Origin: Companilactobacillus heilongjiangensis
Lineage (GTDB): Bacteria; Bacillota; Bacilli; Lactobacillales; Lactobacillaceae
Reading direction: 5' to 3'
NCBI RefSeq assembly: GCF_000831645.3
Contig: NZ_CP012559.1
Coordinates: 124,001 to 188,000, forward strand
Length of the DNA: 64,000 nt
The notes below the pieces were generated by a model. It searched no databases, was not told the DNA's origin, and worked only from the letters and a program-made list of their open reading frames with translations. The stretch's first letter is position 1. Each line of letters begins with the position of its first letter. Shown here in pieces: positions 44,607 to 52,533 of this stretch. The position numbers and the translations under genes are program-made.

Positions 44607-44801
44607 ATGATGAAATTAAAGAAGAGAAGATTTAATCATGAGTTCTATAAAACATTTGTGTTTTGGTTTGGTGTTATTTTAGCACCGGAAATTATTAAAA
44701 ACTTGTTTTTCAATCATGATTATTCGTTTTCAAACTGGGGTACAATGGTTGTTATTATACTTGCTATTTTTGATTCGTTTTTTAAAAAAGAAAACAGCTA
44801 A
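44607..44801 (+). CDS. small membrane protein, 64 aa
   Basis: Two hydrophobic helices (TFVFWFGVILAPEIIKNLFF and WGTMVVIILAIFDSFF) with a basic N-terminus MMKLKKRRFNHE. AAAGGAG 8 bp before ATG 44607; the TTG at 44589 is in frame but upstream of that site. Not recognised; next to an immunity-type gene. Confidence 0.65.
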   Translation: MMKLKKRRFNHEFYKTFVFWFGVILAPEIIKNLFFNHDYSFSNWGTMVVIILAIFDSFFKKENS

Positions 44802-44950
44802 TTCTATTTATGTTTGATTGTAAATGAAATGTGAAGAGAACCTTGTTAGACGTTCAACTTGAAATTTAAGACTGATCGTCTATTTAATACTTAATTACCG
44901 TGGAGATATTATTTGATGATTATAAATGCTGAAGGAGGTAATAATGTACT

Positions 44951-45253
44951 ATGAAAAAGTCAGTTTATGAACAGGTTTTCGAAATCGTCGATGAAATGTA
45001 CAACTCTTTATCTCAAAAAGCCGACACCGATCCAGATATTCTTAAAGTTTTAATGACAGCTGGTACATATCTAAGCGAAAAAAAGAGTGCACCTCAAATA
45101 ATTGCTTCTAAAACGGTCAGTGGAATTTTGCTAGCCAATTCATCCAATAATTCAAGACTCGACCAAACTAATTGGAATCGTTTGAAGCAACTGATAATGT
45201 TAGCCAAAGATGGAGGTCCGATGGGGCCAACTGATTTTAGAGCTCAATTTTAA
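44951..45253 (+). CDS. class IIa bacteriocin immunity protein, enterocin A-immunity type
   Basis: 100 aa, all-helical, no signal. The C-terminus LAKDGGPMGPTDFRAQF follows the pattern of the enterocin A immunity protein family (PF08951), where this tail decides which pediocin-like bacteriocin is blocked at the mannose PTS. GAAGGAGG before ATG 44951. No bacteriocin precursor with a double-glycine leader is seen nearby, so this looks like an orphan immunity gene giving cross-protection. Confidence 0.75.
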   Translation: MKKSVYEQVFEIVDEMYNSLSQKADTDPDILKVLMTAGTYLSEKKSAPQIIASKTVSGILLANSSNNSRLDQTNWNRLKQLIMLAKDGGPMGPTDFRAQF

Positions 45254-45315
45254 ATTAGTGTCTGAAAGATGATTAATACCGTAATTATGAATTAATTGCT
45301 CGACTAAAGGTGTAG

Positions 45316-45432
45316 AAATCAAATATCTTTAGCAACCAAAATGTATTCATCAATGCTTTTGTACAGCCTTTTCATGCCATGTTATTTAAAGGTAAAAATG
45401 ATATTCATCTGATTCAAGCTGATCAAAATTAA
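45316..45432 (+). pseudogene. C-terminal fragment of an unknown protein
   Basis: A start-less frame ending FINAFVQPFHAMLFKGKN and a terminator immediately behind it. It looks like coding sequence cut at its 5' end; parent unknown. Confidence 0.3.
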
Positions 45433-45481
45433 AAAGAGGCCATTTTCACCGAATTACTCCGAGTGAATAATGGCCTCTTTG
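45431..45481 (+). terminator. terminator
   Basis: AAAAAGAGGCCATTTTCAC..GTGAATAATGGCCTCTTT. Confidence 0.8.
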
Positions 45482-45542
45482 AGTCTGTGTTCTAATTGGA
45501 CATGTCTGCGATAATTAGCTTCTGTTAAAAGGGGATTACAAT

Positions 45543-45887
45543 TTATGAATGAAAGAACGACGGACCGTTGATTAAACTTGAAAGTTGTTGAATAAATGAT
45601 TTTTGATGGACAGAATCTAAATTATTAATCAAGTTGTTTTGGTAAGCGTTGAAGTGATATTTTCTTTGGATAGCAATCAATTGTAAGGATGCCTTTAGTC
45701 TAGATACAGAGTTTGGAATCTCCTTATATTGTTTATTGATGTTATCAGATTTGTTTATTTCTAAATAGGCTTGTCTTATTAGTGACTGTACATATTTGTT
45801 GCCGGCTGTATTTTTTGTTGAATCGTTTAGTTGTTGCAGCAAAGTATTTGTAGCGTGTATTTCTTTGACTTTTTGTGAATTCTTAAT
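45543..45887 (-). CDS. bacteriocin immunity-like protein with apparent ATT start
   Basis: 114 aa if read from ATT 45887, which stands 6 bp after a strong AGGAG in exactly the place of a start codon. The first conventional start is TTG 45842 (99 aa) without a ribosome site. An in-frame TAG at 45894-45896 closes the frame upstream. The protein is helical (KNSQKVKEIHATNTLLQQLNDS..., SVSRLKASLQLIAIQRKYHFNAYQNNLINNL), similar in size and style to class IIa immunity proteins. Either ATG was lost to ATT, or translation uses ATT weakly. Confidence 0.55.
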   Translation of the reverse strand: MKNSQKVKEIHATNTLLQQLNDSTKNTAGNKYVQSLIRQAYLEINKSDNINKQYKEIPNSVSRLKASLQLIAIQRKYHFNAYQNNLINNLDSVHQKSFIQQLSSLINGPSFFHS

Positions 45888-46194
45888 GTTATTCTCCTAA
45901 CTTTATAGCAAAAAATCCCACTATTTAGAAGTGGAATTATCAAAGCGTGTTTATGTATATAACTTAGAACTATTATTTCATAAATCGTAGAGAGCAAAAC
46001 AAAATGTCCTGAATGGTGCGATTTGTTATCTTGAATATCTATCATTTAAATAATTCTAGGTTGAGGATCTGTTTTGGGCCATTTAAGACAATAATAAAAG
46101 TTCATCTCCATAAGTTCATATAATGTAGTCATAAGAAGATAAACCATGGATGTTCAGCAGTTAAATTTTGAAATAGAAAGTGTGAAAAAGTATA

Positions 46195-46923
46195 ATGTCT
46201 AAAAACTTAGAGAAATTTTTTACAGCGTTTATTTTATTACCACTTTGCCTTTTCTTGATACCGTCATTAATTTTCTGGTCTCCCCAAAGTTATCAGCAAA
46301 TAAGTTGTGATTTGATTGCTTTGATTATGGTTATTATTTTAAATAAGACCTGGTTGCATGTTGAAGTTAATTTCTTTTCGGGCAAAAGACCGTTTAATCA
46401 ATTTCTTAATGCTATTCCAGCACTTGTATTACTGTTGTTAACAAAGAATCCTTTTGTACTCTCTATTAAAAGTCCAGTTCTCATGGGCTTTATGACTATA
46501 CTAATGATTGCCATTTGCGAAGAGTACATATATAGGGGAATTTTGATTCCCTTGAGCCTAAGATTAACGAATAATAGATTATTCATATCAGTACTAATTA
46601 GCAGTATTGGTTTTGCCTTTGCTCATATAGTCAATTTTGAACATGGATCTTTCCTCGTGGTTTTATCTCAGATAATTTTAGCATTTGCAACAGGAATGTT
46701 ATTTGGAACTTTATATTTAAAATCAAAAAATTTATCACTTGTTATCGTCCTTCACTTCATTAGTGACCTGCCTTTACTAGCTTCCAATGGATCGGCGGCA
46801 GTACTTACCAACTCCCAAACATATGGAATATTAATGATAGTGTTAGTAATCAGTTTAATTGCTTGTCTTATTTCTTTAGTTCAGCTCCATAGATTTAGTA
46901 AAAAAAGCAGTCCAATAACGTAA
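46195..46923 (+). CDS. CPBP-family intramembrane protease (CAAX/Abi type)
   Basis: 242 aa, about eight helices. Metalloprotease motifs: EEYIYRGILIPLSLR (EExxxR), FAFAHIVNF (FxxxH) and HFISDLP (HxxxD/N). In lactic acid bacteria such genes lie in bacteriocin loci (PlnI/PlnP type) and give self-immunity. Weak ribosome site before ATG 46195. The neighbouring immunity-like genes support that role. Confidence 0.85.
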   Translation: MSKNLEKFFTAFILLPLCLFLIPSLIFWSPQSYQQISCDLIALIMVIILNKTWLHVEVNFFSGKRPFNQFLNAIPALVLLLLTKNPFVLSIKSPVLMGFMTILMIAICEEYIYRGILIPLSLRLTNNRLFISVLISSIGFAFAHIVNFEHGSFLVVLSQIILAFATGMLFGTLYLKSKNLSLVIVLHFISDLPLLASNGSAAVLTNSQTYGILMIVLVISLIACLISLVQLHRFSKKSSPIT

Positions 46924-46955
46924 GATTTTAAAATAATTGTAGGGGTGACATTATA

Positions 46956-47153
46956 ATGAGTAAAATCGACATAATTGCGGCTATTCTATTTTTGGTCATT
47001 GGTATTTGGCAAATATTTGTAACAATTGTTTATTTTAGAAATTTAAAGAAACATGCAAATAAAGACACATCTCCATTTGCTCCCGTAGCAATGTGGTCAT
47101 CACTTGTAGTTGGAGTTACTTTAACAGTTTTAGGTCTTTCTGCATTTCTTTAA
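46956..47153 (+). CDS. small membrane protein, 65 aa
   Basis: Two helices (IIAAILFLVIGIWQIFVTIVYF and WSSLVVGVTLTVLGLSAFL) linked by a basic loop. AGGGGTG before ATG 46956; 32 bp after the CPBP gene, so probably co-transcribed. Not recognised. Confidence 0.7.
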   Translation: MSKIDIIAAILFLVIGIWQIFVTIVYFRNLKKHANKDTSPFAPVAMWSSLVVGVTLTVLGLSAFL

Positions 47154-47159
47154 ATGGAA

Positions 47160-47190
47160 AATAGGCCTTATTATTTAGGCTTATTTTTTT
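47160..47190 (+). terminator. terminator of the CPBP operon
   Basis: AATAGGCCTTA..TAGGCTTATTTTTTT. Confidence 0.7.
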
Positions 47191-47363
47191 GAAATGGAGG
47201 ATTATTTTAAAATATTATCGTGATAAATTATTGAACAAGAACTAATTTTGAAGGGGGATGGTATAAGGTTGTTTTTGAATGGGTAAGATAATTGGTAAAG
47301 TTAGTGTGGGTATTAGGTTAGTTTTATACCTATTAAAAAATAAGTTTAGAAGGTGAAGGTGTT

Positions 47364-47558
47364 GTGATTAATTATCGTATACGGTTCAATAAAAAGTTTT
47401 ATGAAAGCATCGATTTATATTTAGCAATTCTGTTTCTTATTATCAGCATTAGAACGTTCCTAAATTCTTTTTATATCATATCAGCACTGTGGGTAGTGGC
47501 TGCACTAGTGCGAATTTACTATGCGGTGGTTATAAGGGATAAGAGCAAGAAACAATAG
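47364..47558 (+). CDS. small membrane protein, 64 aa, GTG start
   Basis: Basic N-terminus INYRIRFNKKF, two helices (IDLYLAILFLIISIRTFL, FYIISALWVVAALVRIYYAVV) and a Lys-rich tail. GTG 47364 follows GAAGGTG. Not recognised; similar in layout to the other small membrane proteins of this block. Confidence 0.6.
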   Translation: MINYRIRFNKKFYESIDLYLAILFLIISIRTFLNSFYIISALWVVAALVRIYYAVVIRDKSKKQ

Positions 47559-47815
47559 TTAAACTGTATTCAAATTTACTGATAATCCTTATTTCCAATA
47601 TCTTTTATGATTGATAGGAAATATTAGAAATAATGATTAACTGGTTTCATAATAGTTATTATTCTAAAGATAGAGAACTTGCTTAATGTGAGTTCTTTTT
47701 ATTATTCTCAGATGAATTCGAACGAATAAAAAATAGTAGAGTAATTAGTTGCAAGAATTTTAAAAAACAAAACACAATGATGTAGTGCGGTGGTAAGCAA
47801 AAGGAGGAGAATGCT

Positions 47816-48097
47816 ATGAGTGCTAGTATTATTGAAGATAAAATAGTTTCAACACGTGTTACTGCAGATATTAGCGAAAGGGCTAAGGATAATTTGGCTA
47901 AGCAAGGATTGACCGTTTCTGAGTTTATTCGCTTATCTTTGGTTAAAGCCGCTAACAATGAGGTTCGTTTAGTAAGCTTTTTGGATTCATCAGAAGCACT
48001 GAAGGCAAAAGAAGAGGCTGAAGCCAGTCAAGTAAAGACTGTTGGTTCATTAGATGATTTTGATGTTTGGATTGATATAATAGAACAAAAAAAGTGA
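47816..48097 (+). CDS. RelB/DinJ-family antitoxin, orphan
   Basis: 93 aa; N-terminal ribbon-helix-helix VSTRVTADISERAKDNLAKQGLTVSEFIRLSLVKAA, typical of RelB/DinJ, and an acidic C-terminal part that would wrap a toxin. AAAGGAGGAG before ATG 47816. No toxin follows: a terminator comes directly after the stop. It may be a solitary regulator, or the toxin was lost. Confidence 0.82.
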   Translation: MSASIIEDKIVSTRVTADISERAKDNLAKQGLTVSEFIRLSLVKAANNEVRLVSFLDSSEALKAKEEAEASQVKTVGSLDDFDVWIDIIEQKK

Positions 48098-48140
48098 CTA
48101 GATAAATTTCATTCAAAATTTATCTAGTCACTTTTTTTAT
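48093..48140 (+). terminator. bidirectional terminator
   Basis: AAAAAGTGACTAGATAAATTT..AAATTTATCTAGTCACTTTTTTT. Confidence 0.9.
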
Positions 48141-48189
48141 AGTCTGTCATAGAACTAAAACTAAGAAGGATTCTGATTTATATCCCTCT

Positions 48190-49638
48190 TTAATCAATCA
48201 AACCTTCACGACGTTGTTCACGTTTACGTAACCATGGCATAACGAAGCCAAGTCCGAATAAAACGATAACGGTGATGAAGTTTAACATTAATTGATGGTT
48301 GAATGCATCGGTACCAAATTTGGCTTCTTGAGGGATGAACCCTAAAGTAGCACAGATAAAGGTAAAGGCGAGACACCAGCCACCGACTAGTAGAGCACCG
48401 GTTCTATTCTTGATAAATGTGTAATCAGAATGGAACTTATCTTGATGCCAACGCATTGCTACGAAGGCGAAGAAGACCCAACAAGTCTTATATGGTGAAA
48501 TGATTCCGTTAATGTTTAGTAGCCAGTTATAAATGGTATTGATATTTGGCAAAGTACCTGTCAATAACAATAGGAATAAACTCAAACCAGTTGTCATTGT
48601 ATAACTGTGAATTGGACGACCTTTTTTGTTTTTCTTAGTCAACCACTTAGGCATGAATTTGTCAGCGACATCACCGGCAAAGACACGACTGGAAGCATCC
48701 AACAAGACAGCTAATTGCGCCATCATGAAGATTGCTTGGACAACGGCGAAGATGTACATCAATAATTTACCGACGCCTAAACTGTTACCTAATAGTTGGA
48801 AAGCATAGTAAGGACCGTTCATCTTAAAGTCATGTGGAATGTGGTTGGCGTTGAAGAACATTGCTAAGGCTAATGTACCAAAGATAGTTAAGAAACCTGT
48901 CATGATAGCCAAGAGCCACATAGCTTTAGGAAATTCATGTTTCGGATCACGCATTTGAACTACGTAAGGGGCAGCTAATTCAGCACCTGACATAGCGAAA
49001 ATTAATAATCCGGTCGTTGAGAAGTATTTCAAACTAAATGTTGGCTTGAAAGCACCCCAGTTGAATGGTTGTGTAGCGATATGGTGACCATGTAAAACGG
49101 CGTAACTAGCTAGTAAAACGAAGAGGGCTGACATGATGAACATTGCGCCCCCACCAATCAAAGAAAGGATTTCTAGTGAATTCTTGATAACATTTTCTAG
49201 CATGATGAAAACTAAAATAATAACGAATGTTAAAATACCAAACCAGAATGGTGACATTTTATCATCCAATGTGTTGTTACCTAGGAACATCCAACTGAAT
49301 GAAACGATAACTGAGTTGGAAACGTCCACGATATAAGGCACACTTTGGACCCAATACATCCATGAAGTCCAGTAACCCAAAGTATCGTTACTACTGTGAC
49401 GGACCCAAGAAGCTAGACCACCGGCTTGATTGTCAAAGGTTAAACTCATTTGACTGGAAATCAAAGCATAAGGAATAACGTAAGAGAATAATAGGAAGAT
49501 CCATGAGATAACCACGGAAAGACCTTGGTTTTGAAAAGGATAGAAAATATTTTCAAAACTGATAATGGTAACGAAGTCAATCAATGCGATGACTTGCCAT
49601 CTTAAATAATGTGTTTTATTTGGTTCTAATGTTTCCAA
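48190..49638 (-). CDS. APC-family amino-acid/amine antiporter
   Basis: 482 aa, 12 helices, glutamate/GABA-antiporter-like branch of the APC superfamily. FVTIISFENIFYPFQNQGLSV at the start, QAGGLASWVRHSSNDTLGYWTSWMYW, LLIFAMSGAELAAPYVVQMRDPKHEFPKAMW. Divergent from a PLP decarboxylase 246 bp away, a layout typical of decarboxylase/antiporter acid-resistance systems in which the amino acid enters as the amine leaves. The exact exchange pair is unknown. Confidence 0.87.
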   Translation of the reverse strand: METLEPNKTHYLRWQVIALIDFVTIISFENIFYPFQNQGLSVVISWIFLLFSYVIPYALISSQMSLTFDNQAGGLASWVRHSSNDTLGYWTSWMYWVQSVPYIVDVSNSVIVSFSWMFLGNNTLDDKMSPFWFGILTFVIILVFIMLENVIKNSLEILSLIGGGAMFIMSALFVLLASYAVLHGHHIATQPFNWGAFKPTFSLKYFSTTGLLIFAMSGAELAAPYVVQMRDPKHEFPKAMWLLAIMTGFLTIFGTLALAMFFNANHIPHDFKMNGPYYAFQLLGNSLGVGKLLMYIFAVVQAIFMMAQLAVLLDASSRVFAGDVADKFMPKWLTKKNKKGRPIHSYTMTTGLSLFLLLLTGTLPNINTIYNWLLNINGIISPYKTCWVFFAFVAMRWHQDKFHSDYTFIKNRTGALLVGGWCLAFTFICATLGFIPQEAKFGTDAFNHQLMLNFITVIVLFGLGFVMPWLRKREQRREGLID

Positions 49639-49884
49639 TTTTATTTCCCCCGAATTGTTTAAAAGTCTTGTTAGAAAGGCTTTTTGAAGTTAGGGGGCTT
49701 CAAAGTAAGCAAAGAACTGTTGATTTTCACTTGTGTACGACCTCAATATATATATATAATCAATTCCGTAATATTTTTCATAAATAATATTCCAATATTA
49801 AAAAAACATACCCAGAAAATTATAGGTATTTATATCTTATTTGCAATACTTTTTATGAAAATAAATTAAAATAGGGGGAAATTT
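49639..49884. promoter_or_regulatory. divergent promoter region of permease and decarboxylase
   Basis: About 80% A/T, with the run TATATATATATAAT at about 49748 and GATTTTCAC nearby; a shared operator is likely but none is recognised. The small open frames across it have no ribosome sites. Confidence 0.45.
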
Positions 49885-51972
49885 ATGAATTTTCTGAAAA
49901 TTGCCACAGGTAATGATGTGAAAATCAACGACGCAATCGAATGGTCGACAGTTCCATTTACGATGGACATCGATGTTGCCGAATTAGCCGCAATCGTGCT
50001 TAATGAGCATGATACGACTGCCATCGATATTGCGAAAGATCTACAAAGAACATCAGGACTTGGTATCCCTATTATCCAAATTAAGACGCCTGAAATTTCT
50101 GAAAAAGATATCAGCGCCGAAGTAGCAGCCTATCAAGAGAAGATGGTGCCAGGATTTTTGACAGATTTAATCAATTTTGCCAAAGACCGTCCTATTAGTT
50201 TTACGACACCCGGACACCACAATGGCCAGTATTACGAAAAACACCCAGCTGGAGTCGTTTTTAATCGCTTCTTTGGTAAGAACCTGATGTTTGCTGATAC
50301 GAGCGACACGGTCGATGAATTGGGCGATACGATGACCCATGGTGGAACGCCTTTAACTGCTGAACAAAAAGCTGCCAAAACTTACAACGCCGACAAAGTT
50401 TATTTCTGTACTAACGGAACAACTAGTGCTAATTCCATCTGTGCCAGTGCTTTGTTAGCTCAAGACGATTTAGTATTGTTTGACCGTAATAACCACAAAT
50501 CGCTTTATAACAGTGCATTAGTCATGAGTGGAGCTAAGCCAGTTTATATTCCAACTGACCGTAACGCTCTCGGTTTGATTGGTGAAATGAATCCAGAAGC
50601 TTTGGATGAAGCTAATATTAGAAAAGAAATCGCTAAAGTAGATCCTGAAAAGGCCAAAGCTAAGCGACCATTCCGTTTGGCAATTGTCCAATTAGAAACT
50701 TATGACGGTGTCTTTTACGATGCCAAATGGATGATTGATAAGATCGGTAAACTCTGTGATTACATTTTATTTGACTGTGCTTGGGGTGGTTTTGAGCAAT
50801 TCGTTCCAATTATGAAACGTTTGTCGCCATTATCATTGGAATATGGCCCCGAAGATCCCGGAATCTTGGTTACACAGTCGTTACATAAACAACAAGCCGG
50901 TTTAGCTCAGACGTCGCAAATTCTCAAGAAGGACGCACATTTGAAAGGTCAGGAGCGTTATGTTGACCACAAACATTTCAACAATGCTTATTTGAAATTC
51001 GTGACTTCAAGTTATTCATATCCAGTTTATGCTTCATTGACCGTCAACGCTTATCTAACATCAGGTCAAGGTAATCTCAACTGGTGGGATGAAACCTTGC
51101 GCTTGGGTATTGAATGGCGTAAAGAATTATTGCAGAAATCAAAATTGTTCCGTCCGTTTGTACCAGATAACTTTGCAAATATCAGTACTGACGAGTTAAT
51201 GTCTGACAGTAAGTATTGGGAAATGAATCATGGCGATAAATGGCATGGATTTAAGGAGATGGCCGATGGACAGGCGATGATTGATCCATCAAAGATCACC
51301 GTTATAACGCCGGGTATTGATGTAGAAAACGCCAAATATCAAGAAACTGGAATTCCCGGTCCCGTGGTAGCTGAATTTTTAATGGAAAAACGTATCATTC
51401 GTGCCAAAGATGATTTAAATTCATTATTATTCTTGCTAACACCTGGCGACACAAAAGAAGAATTGGATACGTTATTGAATGCCTTCTTGGAATTCGAGCG
51501 CTTGTATATGGAAGATGCGCCGTTAACTGAGGTATTGCCTAGGTTGGCAGCACAGTATCCTGACCGTTATAACGGCTATACATTACAAAAGTTGTGCCAA
51601 GAAATGCATCAATATTATCGTGATAACGAAACTTTCACCTTACAAAAAGAACTGTTTGCTAAAACCGACATGCAAGACTACACAATGACACCAGCAAAGG
51701 CTGATCAACTATTTATGAAGAATCAAAGTGAGTTAGTTGATTTGAAAGATATCAAAGGCCGAGTTGCTGTCGAGGGAGCATTGCCATACCCTCCAGGGGT
51801 ATTTATCGTAGCACCCGGCGAAAAGTGGGCCGATGTCGATTTGAAGTATTTTGAAGATTTAGTTGGAGCAATTGAACGATTCCCTGGTTTTGTACCTGAA
51901 ATCCAAGGTGTTTATTGGAATAAAAATGCAGATGGCAGTATTTCAGTTCAAGCCGAAGTATTGAAACGATAA
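49885..51972 (+). CDS. ornithine/lysine/arginine decarboxylase, group III PLP enzyme
   Basis: 695 aa, matching the large inducible decarboxylases such as ornithine decarboxylase of Lactobacillus 30a. N-terminal wing domain to about 105, then SFTTPGHHNGQYYEKHPAG, HGGTPLTAEQKAAKTYNADKVYFCTNGTTSANS, FDRNNHKS, the metal/PLP loop DCAWGGFEQF, and the PLP lysine K335 in TQSLHKQQAGLAQTSQI. C-terminal domain ends EIQGVYWNKNADGS. GGGGG ribosome site at ATG 49885. It makes putrescine, cadaverine or agmatine, raising internal pH; substrate not fixed by sequence. Possible food-amine relevance. Confidence 0.9.
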   Translation: MNFLKIATGNDVKINDAIEWSTVPFTMDIDVAELAAIVLNEHDTTAIDIAKDLQRTSGLGIPIIQIKTPEISEKDISAEVAAYQEKMVPGFLTDLINFAKDRPISFTTPGHHNGQYYEKHPAGVVFNRFFGKNLMFADTSDTVDELGDTMTHGGTPLTAEQKAAKTYNADKVYFCTNGTTSANSICASALLAQDDLVLFDRNNHKSLYNSALVMSGAKPVYIPTDRNALGLIGEMNPEALDEANIRKEIAKVDPEKAKAKRPFRLAIVQLETYDGVFYDAKWMIDKIGKLCDYILFDCAWGGFEQFVPIMKRLSPLSLEYGPEDPGILVTQSLHKQQAGLAQTSQILKKDAHLKGQERYVDHKHFNNAYLKFVTSSYSYPVYASLTVNAYLTSGQGNLNWWDETLRLGIEWRKELLQKSKLFRPFVPDNFANISTDELMSDSKYWEMNHGDKWHGFKEMADGQAMIDPSKITVITPGIDVENAKYQETGIPGPVVAEFLMEKRIIRAKDDLNSLLFLLTPGDTKEELDTLLNAFLEFERLYMEDAPLTEVLPRLAAQYPDRYNGYTLQKLCQEMHQYYRDNETFTLQKELFAKTDMQDYTMTPAKADQLFMKNQSELVDLKDIKGRVAVEGALPYPPGVFIVAPGEKWADVDLKYFEDLVGAIERFPGFVPEIQGVYWNKNADGSISVQAEVLKR

Positions 51973-51976
51973 AAAT

Positions 51977-52158
51977 GCCGCCTCCGAGTGACAGAGATTT
52001 TCGCCTGCTGTGAGACCGATTCGAGCCAAGGTCTCGAATCTCGATTTTGAGACTTGCAGAAACCGCAAGTCTCAAAATACGTCAGTTGTGTAAGAGCAGA
52101 AAATCACTGCTCTAACGCAACTTTCACTGCACGTGAAATCTCTGTCACCCGGAGGCTG
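51977..52158 (+). repeat. R1 element, copy 20, orientation A
   Basis: Starts 5 bp after the decarboxylase stop. Outer stem GTGACAGAGATTTTCGC-like pairs with GTGAAATCTCTGTCAC. Arm 1 GATTCGAGCC/GGTCTCGAATC. Arm 3 tip replaced by GAGCAGAAAATCACTGCTC. Confidence 0.9.
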
Positions 52159-52297
52159 GGTTAACTGGAATTAATATAGATGGATTTGATGATTGGGTTC
52201 GTTTATCTCATAAAAATCAAAACATACAAGAATATGCTCAATGCTATTTGATTTAAATGTATTTGAATATTATTACGTTCGATTTATAACGATTAAT

Positions 52298-52492
52298 TAG
52301 TCGGAAGAGCTGGGAAATATTTGTGTGCCGTGGTAGTGGTATAAGAACGGGAGGTTCCTCCCGTTCTTATACCACCGGACGTGTTTGGAGACTTACCAGG
52401 TTTTGGTAAGGCTTCAAACCGAGGCCCGAGACCGCTCTTTGGCTCGGGCCGTTCCGCACAGCTTGAGAATATTTCCCAGCTCTGGAGACGGC
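52298..52492 (-). repeat. R1 element, copy 21, orientation B, variant arm 3
   Basis: Outer stem GAGCTGGGAAATATT/AATATTTCCCAGCTC. Arm 1 is a perfect GCCCGAG/CTCGGGC. Long arm 3 tip as in 16523-16716. Partner of copy 20 by position, but its sequence is closest to copy 8. Confidence 0.9.
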
Positions 52493-52533
52493 ATCTTTAA
52501 TAAGCAAAAATAATAATAAAAGAGGAAATAATA

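Noticed and set aside
45827-46045. 72-aa minus-strand frame
   Set aside because: Overlaps the better supported immunity-like gene in another frame and has no ribosome site.
47683-47958. 91-aa minus-strand frame
   Set aside because: Antisense to the RelB-like gene, which has a strong ribosome site and a clear domain.
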